From JACVRN01 sp036403815 (lineage in GTDB: Bacteria; Acidobacteriota; Blastocatellia; Pyrinomonadales; Pyrinomonadaceae), in the NCBI GenBank assembly GCA_036403815.1, contig DASWQH010000031.1, positions 1 to 64,000 of the forward strand: a stretch of 64,000 bases of DNA, written 5' to 3'. A program made the translations under genes and the position numbers. How positions within the stretch are numbered: position 1 is the stretch's first letter; the number at the start of each line of letters is the position of its first letter. Positions 23,674-32,573 of the stretch are shown here, in pieces. The notes beneath the pieces were generated by a model. It was not told the origin of the DNA. It saw only the letters and a program-made list of their open reading frames with translations, and searched no databases.

Positions 23674-26568
23674 TTATTCAGTCCCCGCCAGAGTCGCGCG
23701 CGGAAGAATCGTGTGGGGTATCGGTTCGAGAAAACGTGAGACGGTCGGGAGCACGTCGGGGTCGGCGCGGTTGTAGGCGTTCTCCGGGCAGACGAAATAG
23801 AGCTGCTCTTTGGCGCGGGTGGCGGCGACGTAGAGGAGGCGGCGCTCTTCTTCCAAATCCTCGAATTCGTCTGTGGAGCGTGAAGAGGGAAACCAGCCGT
23901 CCATCATCCAGATGATGAAGAGCGTCTTCCATTCAAGCCCTTTGGCCGAATGAACCGTCGAGAGGGTGACGTAGCCACGTGCAAGTGCGCGCTCACTGGG
24001 GTTGAGTTCATTGGGATCCATCGCCACGTCCGCCAGAAGCTCTGCCGCAGTCTTATAACGCTTGGCAATCTGTTGCAGGTGCTCAAGGTCGCGCGTGCGT
24101 CTGGGGTGGTCGTCGAAGCGTGTACGCAGTATAGGGCGGTACAGACGCAGGACTGCGGAGAGCTGTGCGTGCGCGTCTTTGTGCTCGTTGACGGTGTGCA
24201 GTACATGAGCGAGCTTCGTGAGCTGGTCTCTGTAACTTGTGCGAGCGGGGAACTGCTTTAAGCGATTAAAGAGCGTTTCTCTGGCGCGTGCGGTCTTGAA
24301 ATCTCTACGCTCTATGTTGAGGTAGTCAAGAATCTGCTCGACGGTGGCGTCGCCTATGTGGTCGAAGAGCTTGAGCATGCGAAACCAAGAGAGAGTGTCC
24401 GAAGGATTGACGACGACGCGCAGGAAAGAGAGCACGTCTTTGATGTGCGCGGATTCGGCAAACTTGATGCCGCCGAATTTGCGGAAGGGAATGGCGTGCT
24501 TTGCCAGCTCGATTTCCAGATCGAATGAATGAGAACCGGCGCGAAAGAGCACGGCTATCTCGGAAAGCGGCACGCCTTCGTCGCGCAGCTCATCTATGCG
24601 CTCGCAGATGAAGCGTGACTGCTCGTTCTCGTCGCTCGCGGAGACCAGCACGGGCGGCTCTCCCTCAGTCATTCCTGAATAGAGGCGCTTTGCATAAGAT
24701 TCGCTCGCATCCGCAATAATCGCGTTGGCGACATCCAGTATGGGCTGAGTGCTGCGGAAATTCTCTTCTAGCTTGATGACTTCCGTAGAGGGAAAAAGCT
24801 CCGGGAACTCCAGCATGTTTCTAAAACTCGCGCCGCGAAAAGAGTAGATTGACTGGCATTCGTCGCCGACCACCGCTACGTTGTCGTGCGTTGCTGCAAG
24901 CCTACGCATAATCCGCGCTTGGAGACGATTGGTGTCCTGATATTCGTCCACCATGATGTAGCGGTACTGCTCGGACAATCGCGCACACAATTCCGGGTTC
25001 TCTTCGAGCGTCTCGCAGAGGCGCACCAGCAGGTCATCATAAGAGAGCAGATGACGCTCGCGCTTAAATGCCTCGAATGTACTGTGCAGCTTTTCCAGAG
25101 CGTCGGTTTCCCGTGCGAACTGCGGGTAATAATTCTTAACCACCTCTTTGACCGTAAGCACTTTGTTGACAGACATGCTGAAGATGGAGCAGATGGTACG
25201 CTTTCGCGGAAGCCTGACGCTTTTGCCCGTCAACTTCGTCTGGCGGCGCACAAGATCAATCACATCCTCCGTGTCGCTCTGGTCAAGAACCGAGAATGTC
25301 CTGGAGACTTTTGCCTCGTCCGAATATTTTCTCAGGACGGAATGAGCCAGAGAGTGGAACGTGCCGCCGGAGACGCGCTGGCAGCGGTGATCCGCCAGGC
25401 TTGCTGCGCGCGCCAGCATGCTCGTCGCCGCGCGGCGCGTGAATGAAAGAAGCAGAACGGATTCGGGCTTGACGTTCGATTCCACCAGTCGCGCGACGCG
25501 ATAAACGAGCGTGCGCGTCTTTCCAGTCCCCGCTCCGGCGACTATCAGAAGCGGCCCGTCAGCGGTCACGACAGCCCTGTACTGCGATTCGTTCAACTCC
25601 TTTTCATAGTTTATGGCAGCAGCGCGCGCCGTAGCGCCTTCGACACGCTTCAACACGAGCTTTGTTCTGACGGTCGTTCGCGCCGCACGACCCAGCTCTA
25701 AATCGCGGCGTAGAGCCTTCAGGTCTTCGGCCAGCTCCTTAATCTGCTGGTAACGCTCCTTCGACTGCTTTTTAAGAGCGCGAGTGAGAATCCTTTCTAG
25801 CTCAAGCGGCAACCCCTTTTTGACTATGTAAGGCGCGGGCGGCTCTTCATGCAGGATGGCGTGCATCGTGTCAATCTTATTTTCATTACTGAAAGGGCAG
25901 CGACCCGTCATGATTTCATAAAGCACTATGCCGAAGGAGAAGATGTCTGAGCGCAAGTCAACGCGCTGGCCGAGGAGTTGTTCCGGCGACATGTAGCTAA
26001 TCGTCCCCAGGATCGTGCCGGACTCTGTCCTGACCTGAACGAGGGTATTTTCCGTGCTGTTGGCCGCAGACTTTGCCTGCCGTTTTTCCACCAGCTTCGC
26101 CAGACCGAAATCCAGAATCTTGGCGTAACCGTCGCGGCTGATGATTAAATTCTCAGGCTTCAAGTCGCGGTGAACAATGCCGTGCTCGTGCGCTTTGCCT
26201 AAGCCCTCTGCGACCTGTATGGCTATGTTCAGACTTTCGTTGAGTGACAGAGAGCGGGCGTCAATCTTTTGTCTGAGCGTTTCGCCCTCCACGTATTCCA
26301 TAGCCATGTAGGGCTGGCCGTCCGACTCGCCGATTTCAAAGACGGTGAGAATGTGCGGGTGATTAAGCGAGGATGCGGCGCGCGCTTCCTGTAGAAAACG
26401 GCGACGCCTATCTTTGTCTGCGACTGATTCGGGAGACAGCATCTTCAGCGCCACAACGCGGTGCAGCTTTTCGTCCAGTACCTTGTAGACAGCGCCCATG
26501 CCGCCAAAGCCTATCGGCTCCAGAATGCGGTAATGAGCGATTAATGCACCTTTAGCTATAACGTCCAT
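23674..26568 (-). CDS. Ser/Thr protein kinase fused to UvrD/PcrA-type DNA helicase
   Basis: One uninterrupted 964-residue frame. Residues 13-290 are a Hanks-type kinase: glycine loop GFGGMG (20-25), Lys42, HRDLKPEN (133-140), DFG (153-155), SPE (194-196) and SDIFSFG with Asp208, so it should be active. A linker of about 35 residues leads to an SF1A helicase: ELNESQYRAV (Q motif), Walker A AGAGTGKT (344-351), LLLSFTRRAA (Ia), DEYQD (541-545, motif II), VGDECQSIYSFRG (III), LEENFRST (600-607, IV), TVHSAKGLEW (V) and LLYVAATRAKEQL (VI). All helicase motifs are kept, so both halves look functional. The helicase part is complete but compact. I infer phosphorylation-controlled unwinding or repair. 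Confidence 0.93.
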   Translation of the reverse strand: MDVIAKGALIAHYRILEPIGFGGMGAVYKVLDEKLHRVVALKMLSPESVADKDRRRRFLQEARAASSLNHPHILTVFEIGESDGQPYMAMEYVEGETLRQKIDARSLSLNESLNIAIQVAEGLGKAHEHGIVHRDLKPENLIISRDGYAKILDFGLAKLVEKRQAKSAANSTENTLVQVRTESGTILGTISYMSPEQLLGQRVDLRSDIFSFGIVLYEIMTGRCPFSNENKIDTMHAILHEEPPAPYIVKKGLPLELERILTRALKKQSKERYQQIKELAEDLKALRRDLELGRAARTTVRTKLVLKRVEGATARAAAINYEKELNESQYRAVVTADGPLLIVAGAGTGKTRTLVYRVARLVESNVKPESVLLLSFTRRAATSMLARAASLADHRCQRVSGGTFHSLAHSVLRKYSDEAKVSRTFSVLDQSDTEDVIDLVRRQTKLTGKSVRLPRKRTICSIFSMSVNKVLTVKEVVKNYYPQFARETDALEKLHSTFEAFKRERHLLSYDDLLVRLCETLEENPELCARLSEQYRYIMVDEYQDTNRLQARIMRRLAATHDNVAVVGDECQSIYSFRGASFRNMLEFPELFPSTEVIKLEENFRSTQPILDVANAIIADASESYAKRLYSGMTEGEPPVLVSASDENEQSRFICERIDELRDEGVPLSEIAVLFRAGSHSFDLEIELAKHAIPFRKFGGIKFAESAHIKDVLSFLRVVVNPSDTLSWFRMLKLFDHIGDATVEQILDYLNIERRDFKTARARETLFNRLKQFPARTSYRDQLTKLAHVLHTVNEHKDAHAQLSAVLRLYRPILRTRFDDHPRRTRDLEHLQQIAKRYKTAAELLADVAMDPNELNPSERALARGYVTLSTVHSAKGLEWKTLFIIWMMDGWFPSSRSTDEFEDLEEERRLLYVAATRAKEQLYFVCPENAYNRADPDVLPTVSRFLEPIPHTILPRATLAGTE

Positions 26569-26705
26569 AATCCGTGCGCGCAGACCACGAATGTGGCGAA
26601 TGTACGTTCGATGAATTGGTTGCGATTAATGCTGTTTCGGGAGTTAACTGCCTAGCCAAAACTTTATCACTTCGGAAGGTATCAGTATAGCACTTAAACT
26701 CTCTG

Positions 26706-26945
26706 GAAGCTGTTTGAAAAGTCCCATAGGGACGACGTGCTAGTAGCCCAGTCATTTATGGCTGGGAACAGAAGAGACAAAAAAGAATTGAGTCCCGTAG
26801 GGACGGCTGAAAGAGATGTTCAGTCGTCCCTACGGGACTCAACCTTTTCTTGTACGCTCTATCCCCAGAGCTAAAGCACTGGGCTATTCTCAATCGTCCC
26901 TACGGGACTGAATAGGAAGCTGTTTGAAAAAAAGCTTCCTATTCA
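26706..26945. repeat. palindromic element, family A (copy 3)
   Basis: Starts GGAAGCTGTTTGAAAA and carries the full set of GTCCC(A/G)TAGGGAC and CCCAG/CTGGG hairpins. At the right end the same GAAGCTGTTTGAAAA appears again in direct orientation, inside a hairpin AATAGGAAGC/GCTTCCTATT (26911-26943) that could end the leftward transcript of the next gene. Confidence 0.75.
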
Positions 26946-26946
26946 A

Positions 26947-27357
26947 TTAACAGCCTGCGCCGCCATCGCAGACCACAGGCTTAATCACAGTCACGCCTAT
27001 AATCACGACCGTCGCGACCACCGCGCCCAGAATAATCAGCGTCCGCGTCGAAAGACCGCCGCCCGGCTTCTTCACTTCGGTTACGTCCGTATAGGCAAGC
27101 GTTTGAGTAGTACCTGTCTTTGAATCCGTGACAGTAAAGGAATCTCCCCCGGCGGCGCTGATATAACCTTTAAGCTTTGTCTTATCGCGCAACCTGACCT
27201 CTACGCGAGCCTCTGCGCCCACTCCCATTTTTTGTACTTTAGCGCGCGTCCTTTCGGCTTCACTATCTTTCCCTGTTTGAGCGTGGCCTGCCTGTATGCC
27301 GAACACCGTGGACAGTAGAATTGCTGAAAGCATGACGGCGAGGGTTCTTCTGAACAT
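26947..27357 (-). CDS. secreted small beta-barrel protein with C-terminal membrane anchor
   Basis: A 136-residue protein. Residues 1-26 are a signal peptide (LAVMLSAILLSTVFGIQAGHA). Residues 40-95 form a small beta-barrel pattern (GVGAEARVEVRLRDKTKLKG, GDSFTVTDSKTGTTQTLAYT, DVTEVKKP) similar to LSm/SH3-like repeats seen in acidobacterial exported proteins. A membrane helix follows (TLIILGAVVATVVIIGVTVI), then a short tail VCDGGAGC with two cysteines. Function unknown; the topology suggests a membrane-anchored periplasmic or surface domain. Confidence 0.65.
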   Translation of the reverse strand: MFRRTLAVMLSAILLSTVFGIQAGHAQTGKDSEAERTRAKVQKMGVGAEARVEVRLRDKTKLKGYISAAGGDSFTVTDSKTGTTQTLAYTDVTEVKKPGGGLSTRTLIILGAVVATVVIIGVTVIKPVVCDGGAGC

Positions 27358-27677
27358 GACTAATCTCCTTCAAGTCGAAAATCTCTAACAGCAGATGCAT
27401 GGCAATCGCTATTCCATCAACTGGATTGCCCGATTCTGCCGCATAACGATGACAATTGTTAAAAATAGAGCCACTATGCCTGAAGCGAATCAGCCGCATT
27501 CTTTCTATCGTCGGGATTTTCCTGCACTGTTGACCGTCCGGCGATGCGCTCAAACAGGCCGCCCGGCAGTCTTCGAGCGCCGATTTCTTTTTTACACACG
27601 ACTTAAATGCTTTATGCCTGTCGGCGGGTGAATTCGTGTATTATCCCGTACGTCAATTCCGCCATTTCCCACGGCTC

Positions 27678-28175
27678 ATGAATATGAGAATCGACTACCT
27701 GGCTAATCATCAGAGACACATACAGACTCTAGCCTCATGGTTCAAGGCAGAGAATCAAGACTTCTTCGCGCGCTCTTCTTTGAGCGATGTCGCCAGAGAG
27801 CATTTTGAATCTCGCCTGAACACGGCCTCTCTGCCCATCAGCTTTATTGCGCTTGTAGACGGCGAACCTGTCGGAACAATTGCCCTGCTGGTCGAGTCGG
27901 TTACTACGCACACGCATTTGAGTCCCTGGCTGGGCGGCCTACATGTACATCCTGAGTTTAGACATAGAGGGATAGGCATGGCTCTGGTAGCGCATGGCTT
28001 GAAGAAGGCGCTGGAGCTTGGGATGGAGGGCGTATACGCCGGGATTAGCAGGGCTGAAGCGAGATATGTTTCCGAAGGCTGGCGCGTAGAGGAAAGAGTT
28101 ATGTACTGCGGAAAGCCTTTGTGCGTCATGAAGTATGACTTACAACCTCATGGGTCAGGAGCAGAGGATAAATAA
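27678..28175 (+). CDS. GNAT-family N-acetyltransferase
   Basis: A protein of about 165 residues that should transfer an acetyl group from acetyl-CoA to an amine. The GNAT core is visible: FIALVDGEPVGTIALL (beta2-beta3), LGGLHVHPEFRHRGIGMALV (beta4 and the acetyl-CoA loop R/Q-x-x-G-x-G/A as RHRGIG) and GVYAGISRAEARYVSEGW. A longer frame begins with GTG at 27636, but MNMRIDYLANH at 27678 is a better N-terminus. The substrate is not evident. Confidence 0.85.
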   Translation: MNMRIDYLANHQRHIQTLASWFKAENQDFFARSSLSDVAREHFESRLNTASLPISFIALVDGEPVGTIALLVESVTTHTHLSPWLGGLHVHPEFRHRGIGMALVAHGLKKALELGMEGVYAGISRAEARYVSEGWRVEERVMYCGKPLCVMKYDLQPHGSGAEDK

Positions 28176-28196
28176 AGTGATTAAATGCAACTACAG

Positions 28197-28270
28197 GTCA
28201 GTACCGCCTGCGGTAGCGGGCGGGTGATAGCGATGCCAACGACCCGCCCGCCACCGCAGGCGGTACTGAC
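28197..28270. repeat. GGCGGGT-type hairpin repeat (copy 2)
   Basis: GTCAGTACCGCCTGCGG...CGGGCGGGT pairs almost perfectly with ACCCGCCCG...CCGCAGGCGGTACTGAC. It lies between the convergent acetyltransferase and debranching-enzyme genes, where it may act as a two-way terminator. It is related to the repeat at 949-1018. Confidence 0.7.
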
Positions 28271-28279
28271 ACGTCTAGC

Positions 28280-30331
28280 CTAAGAAGTTTCGACCCAGCA
28301 TCTTAAAACTTCTGCGACGCTCCATGCCTGAGCGACGCAGCCGCGCGGTGTAAAGGGCGGCTCGGCGTCGAAGATTTCGCTGATGGAGCCGACGCAGGCT
28401 TCGTTCAGATGCTCTTTGAAGCCTTCAAGGAAGCGGCGTGCGCCTGCGCGATCATCAGGATGAACTTTGAGCCATGCGTCTATGAACGGGCCTATGAGCC
28501 ATGCCCAGACGGTGCCCTGATGATAGGCTGCGTCGCGTGTTTTAAGGTCGCCGTGATATGTAGGCTTGAACTCCGGGTCGTCGGGCGCAAGAGAGCGCAG
28601 GCCGACGGGCGTGAGCAGTTTGTCGTGAGCTACCTGAACGACCGTGCCCCAGCGCTGCGGGTCAAGCACCGCATTCGGGAGCGAGATGGCGAAAAGCTGG
28701 TTGGGGCGGCAGGACACGTCATCCACGCCGCTTTCGGTGTCCACGACATCGTATAGATAGCCGCCCGCTTCGTACCAGAAGCGCCTGTTGAATGATTCAT
28801 AGGCGCGCGTTGCGTACTCCGCGAAGGGACGCGCATCCCTCTCACCCTTTATATCTTTCACCCACTTTTCAAGAAGGCGCAGGGCGTTGTACCAGAGCGC
28901 ATTAATCTCCACGGCTTTGCCCCTGCGCGGCGTCACGACCCAGCCGTCGCACTTGGCATCCATCCAGGTCAACTGGTAACCGGGCGCTCCCTGACTCAGC
29001 AAGCCATCGCTGGCGTCAACGCCTATGCCGAAGCGCGTGCCGTTCAAATGGTGCTCCGCTATTTCCACAAGCTTCGGCAGAAAAAGCTCAAGCGATGCGC
29101 GGTCGTTTGTGTAGCTCAGATAACGATCAAGGGCGTGGAAATACCAGAGCGTTGCATCAGCGGTGTGATACAGCCCTTCGTTTTCGCCTTCAGGGAACAT
29201 GTTCGGTATCAAACCGTCACGCACGTAATGAGCGAAGGTGCTCAGTATCCAGTCGGCTTCGGAGTGGCGGCCTGTGGCGCACGTTAGACCATCGAGGCTG
29301 ATCATGGTGTCGCGTCCCCAGTCCGTGAACCAGTGATAGCCCGCTATAACAGAGCGCACTTCTTCACCGGCAGCACGCGCTCTGGCCTCATCCTCGCGGC
29401 GTCCTGCGGGCTTGATGACGAACTGGTCTGCGGCCAGGACAAGCTCTGCCGGGACACCTTCGCGCGCTTTCTCGGAGGCGCAGGAAATCAGACGCCTCCG
29501 CCGCTCGCTCTCCGCTTCAAATGCCTCTTCGGGCAGCATCGCCGTGACTATCTCCCAGTGCTCGGTCGAGGCGACGAGCGTGGCCGTAGTTTGACGTGTC
29601 ACGTCCACGCTGAAGTAGCCGGGACTCCAAAGCTCGCCCGTGTTGTCGTAACCACGCGCGGCCTCTACCCTGTAAAAGATATCGTGCAGCTTTCCGCCGT
29701 CGAGCGTGAAGGTGGCGCGCGTGCCGTAGATTTTCAGGCGCAGCGGCGGATATGGGCGACCGCTCGAAACTTCCAGACGGTCTTCTGTTGAAGTGACGGA
29801 GTAAGGCTTCTTGATAGGTTTGTTGACAGCGCCTTCGAGCGGGCGAAACTGCACAAACGGGCGAAGCTTCAGCCGCACGTTCTGTTCGCCTTCCACTAAA
29901 CGATAGTTGATGTAGACACTGTTCTGCATGTGCGGCATGAGAATACGCTTTTCCAGCACAGTGCCTTCCAGCTCGTAGCGCCACACGGGCAATCCATCTT
30001 CCAGACGAAACTCCGTCAGGTGGATTGCGCCGGGCAATTCAAGCTCGCCGCTGGCGCGCTCCTGGCCGCCTATTAGAAAGCGCTTGCCGTTGCCGAGTCG
30101 CGCCCATTCGACAAGGTGATTGAGCATGACGGAGCGCCCCAGCGGCGTCGCCAGCGCAGAGATGAGCATCCCATGATAACGGCGCGTAGCCACTCCGGCC
30201 ACAGAGCTTGACGCGAAGCCCCCAAGGCCATTCGTTACCAGCCACTCGCGGCTCAGAAGCCCATCCGGGTTGTGAGCATCCTTTTCCGTGAAAGAAAGTC
30301 TGCGAACCAAATCAGTCATTCGTTCGTCCAC
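28280..30331 (-). CDS. amylo-alpha-1,6-glucosidase (glycogen debranching enzyme, GH133-type)
   Basis: A 683-residue debranching enzyme that removes alpha-1,6 branches from glycogen-like glucans. The N-terminal bicupin-like domain starts LSREWLVTNGLGGFASSSV, GVATRRYHGMLISA, typical of bacterial and archaeal Agl/TreX-independent enzymes. The catalytic (alpha/alpha)6 domain shows GYHWFTDWGRDTMISL, MFPEGENEGLYHTADATLW and GAPGYQLTWMDAK. Its first 16 bases overlap the end of the TreZ gene, so the two are translationally coupled. The pair suggests mobilisation of glycogen towards trehalose or glucose. Confidence 0.92.
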   Translation of the reverse strand: MDERMTDLVRRLSFTEKDAHNPDGLLSREWLVTNGLGGFASSSVAGVATRRYHGMLISALATPLGRSVMLNHLVEWARLGNGKRFLIGGQERASGELELPGAIHLTEFRLEDGLPVWRYELEGTVLEKRILMPHMQNSVYINYRLVEGEQNVRLKLRPFVQFRPLEGAVNKPIKKPYSVTSTEDRLEVSSGRPYPPLRLKIYGTRATFTLDGGKLHDIFYRVEAARGYDNTGELWSPGYFSVDVTRQTTATLVASTEHWEIVTAMLPEEAFEAESERRRRLISCASEKAREGVPAELVLAADQFVIKPAGRREDEARARAAGEEVRSVIAGYHWFTDWGRDTMISLDGLTCATGRHSEADWILSTFAHYVRDGLIPNMFPEGENEGLYHTADATLWYFHALDRYLSYTNDRASLELFLPKLVEIAEHHLNGTRFGIGVDASDGLLSQGAPGYQLTWMDAKCDGWVVTPRRGKAVEINALWYNALRLLEKWVKDIKGERDARPFAEYATRAYESFNRRFWYEAGGYLYDVVDTESGVDDVSCRPNQLFAISLPNAVLDPQRWGTVVQVAHDKLLTPVGLRSLAPDDPEFKPTYHGDLKTRDAAYHQGTVWAWLIGPFIDAWLKVHPDDRAGARRFLEGFKEHLNEACVGSISEIFDAEPPFTPRGCVAQAWSVAEVLRCWVETS

Positions 30332-32292
30332 CTTGTAATAGTCTCTCTGCGAACTTCCGCTTCTTCGCTTTCCTCATTCTCGCCCGATGCTAAATCTTCC
30401 ACCTCGCTCGCGGGCGCGGGCTTCAAAACGATGGTTGCTCGACCGGGAATACGCCAGTTGCTTTTGGTCTCGACGGGCGGCGTGCCAGACCCGCCGTAGC
30501 GACAATCTTCGCTCGACCAGAGGAGCGTCCAGAGCATGCTTTCGGGCGGAGCAAGCAGAGGTTCGGGCGCGGGGTTGAGATTCAAATCCGTCCCCTGATT
30601 GACAAGCATGAGCCGGTCGTCTGTGCCTCCGCCGAAGAAGCGCAAGAGAAATGCTTCATCGCCCAGAACTGCGCCGTCAACACTGCGCTCGCGCTGCTGA
30701 CTGAAGACTGTATCTTCTCTTCTGAGCTTGAGAAGGTCTCGGTGCATGTCGTAAACGGCGCGATTGCGCTCGCGCTCTGAAAAATCGAGTTTGCAGCGCT
30801 CGAAGGCTTCCGCGCTTTCAGGGGCAGTAAGACATGCGCGCGTCTCAGGTGTGGCGATGCTGCGAAACTGCGCCAGGAATTCTACGCGCCCCCGGCGCAC
30901 GAGTTTCGACAACTCGGCGTTGTGATCCGCGAAATAGTAGAAGGGCTTTGACGCGGCGAATTCCTGTCCCTGAAAGAGCATGGGTGTATTCGGAGCAAGC
31001 AGCATGAGCGCGGTCATCGCGCGGTAAAGTCCGGGGCTGGTCAAAAGGTGAATGCGCTCGCCCAGGGCAGAGTTAGCTATCTGGTCATGATTCTCTATGA
31101 AGATGATGAACTGTTCCGGCTTGAGGTCTAAGGCGGGCGTGCCGCGCCTGTGTCTCTGCCACTTGTAGCGCTGTCCCTGATAGAGAAACCCCCACTTGAT
31201 GGCGGAGAGAAACTCCTGCGGCTTGCCCAGATAGTCTGTGTAGTAAGCTTCGTTTCGTCCAGTCAAGGCCACGCGCGCCGAGTGATGAAAATCATCATTC
31301 CACAGGCCGTCCATGCCGTAGCCGCCCTCGTCCAGCGGCCTGACCAGCTTCACATCCTGAGACTCGTTCTCGCCAACGATAATCGTCTCGCGTCCACCAG
31401 CCGCGCGCCGCATCTCGCGTGTAATCGCCGCCAGTATGTGCTCATCCGAACCATCATAAATATTTTGCGTAGCATCCAGGCGCAGACCGTCCATGTGAAA
31501 TTCTTTAATCCAGTAGGCGGCGTTAGAGATGAAGAACTCGCGCACAGGCACGGAGTTTTGCCCGTCGAAGTTGATGGAAGCGCCCCATTCGGTCTTGTAG
31601 CGCGTCGTGAAGTAGTCTTCGGAAAACTGGCTCAGGTAATTTCCGTCCGGGCCTAGATGGTTATAGACGACATCGAGTATGACTGCGATTCCGACCGCGT
31701 GTGCCGACGAGACGAAATGACGAAGATCGTCCGGCTCGCCATAGAGCCTGGTCGGAGCGAAAAGGTCTGCGCCGTCATAGCCCCAGCCGAATTTGCCTGG
31801 AAAATCCGCAACCGGCATCATCTCTATGACGGTGATGCCCAAGGCGGCCAACTCCGCCAGCTCACGGCTCGCGGCGCTCCACGTTCCCTCGACGGTGAAC
31901 GTGCCGACGTGCATCTCGTAGATGACCTGTCCGCGAAGCTTTGCACCCGTCCAGTCCCGGTCAGTCCAGTCAAAACTGTTGGGATCAATCACGCACGAAC
32001 GCCCGTGAGGGCCGTCGGGTTGAAATCTGGAAGCGGGGTCTGGATAAAGATAATCATCCGTATCCAACCGGAACTGATAGAGCGAGCCTGCACGCGCATC
32101 CTCGGCATGTAGGGAAAAATAGCCGCCCCCCTCGTGCTCCATCTCGATTAACTGCGGCTTGCCGCCGCCTTCTGATTCCAGATGAAGCGCAACGCGTTTG
32201 CGGCGCGGTGCCCAGACGCGAAAGTGTACGCCCCCTCCCGGCAAAGCTTCCGCCCCGACCGGAAGCATCCTCTTTACCTTAGTCGCTTCCAT
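30316..32292 (-). CDS. treZ: malto-oligosyltrehalose trehalohydrolase
   Basis: A GH13 enzyme that frees trehalose from maltooligosyl trehalose. It has an N-terminal carbohydrate-binding domain (GGVHFRVWAPRRKRVALHLE), then YEMHVGTFT, MMPVADFPGKFGWGYDG, VILDVVYNHLGPDGNY, the nucleophile region GLRLDATQNIYD, IVGENESQD with the acid/base Glu, and FIENHDQIANSALGER. The longest frame begins at 32361, but MEATKVKRMLPVGAEAL at 32292 fits the family start (658 aa). The partner TreY is not in the window. Glycogen branching enzyme is the main alternative, but FGWGYDG and NHDQIAN favour TreZ. Confidence 0.88.
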   Translation of the reverse strand: MEATKVKRMLPVGAEALPGGGVHFRVWAPRRKRVALHLESEGGGKPQLIEMEHEGGGYFSLHAEDARAGSLYQFRLDTDDYLYPDPASRFQPDGPHGRSCVIDPNSFDWTDRDWTGAKLRGQVIYEMHVGTFTVEGTWSAASRELAELAALGITVIEMMPVADFPGKFGWGYDGADLFAPTRLYGEPDDLRHFVSSAHAVGIAVILDVVYNHLGPDGNYLSQFSEDYFTTRYKTEWGASINFDGQNSVPVREFFISNAAYWIKEFHMDGLRLDATQNIYDGSDEHILAAITREMRRAAGGRETIIVGENESQDVKLVRPLDEGGYGMDGLWNDDFHHSARVALTGRNEAYYTDYLGKPQEFLSAIKWGFLYQGQRYKWQRHRRGTPALDLKPEQFIIFIENHDQIANSALGERIHLLTSPGLYRAMTALMLLAPNTPMLFQGQEFAASKPFYYFADHNAELSKLVRRGRVEFLAQFRSIATPETRACLTAPESAEAFERCKLDFSERERNRAVYDMHRDLLKLRREDTVFSQQRERSVDGAVLGDEAFLLRFFGGGTDDRLMLVNQGTDLNLNPAPEPLLAPPESMLWTLLWSSEDCRYGGSGTPPVETKSNWRIPGRATIVLKPAPASEVEDLASGENEESEEAEVRRETITRWTNE

Positions 32293-32573
32293 AATTGTCT
32301 TCGTGTCGCCTGATAGCCAAGAGTAGCATCGAAACGGAGCCGAGTGCATCCCCCGAAGCACCGTTCAGGCAGAGGGCTATGTGAAGATTTCTAGCTGCGG
32401 CCTTAAGCCCTTCTGTCCCCCGTTTAGACGGCAGACCATAATCGTTTTCTGCAAAGTTGTGCGCGGCATATAGCCTGTGATAAATTCTTTCGCCGTCACA
32501 CGGCCTCATACGCCTCTGTGTCCATCAAGTCTGGATTTATCCTGTGAACAACCGATTTAGGAAGGTTTAAGAA

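Noticed and set aside
24886..25446. 186-codon plus-strand frame opposite the kinase-helicase gene
   Set aside because: Antisense shadow; the minus-strand frame has complete helicase motifs here.
26706..26945. insertion sequence with transposase
   Set aside because: The element is only about 240 bp and has no coding capacity.
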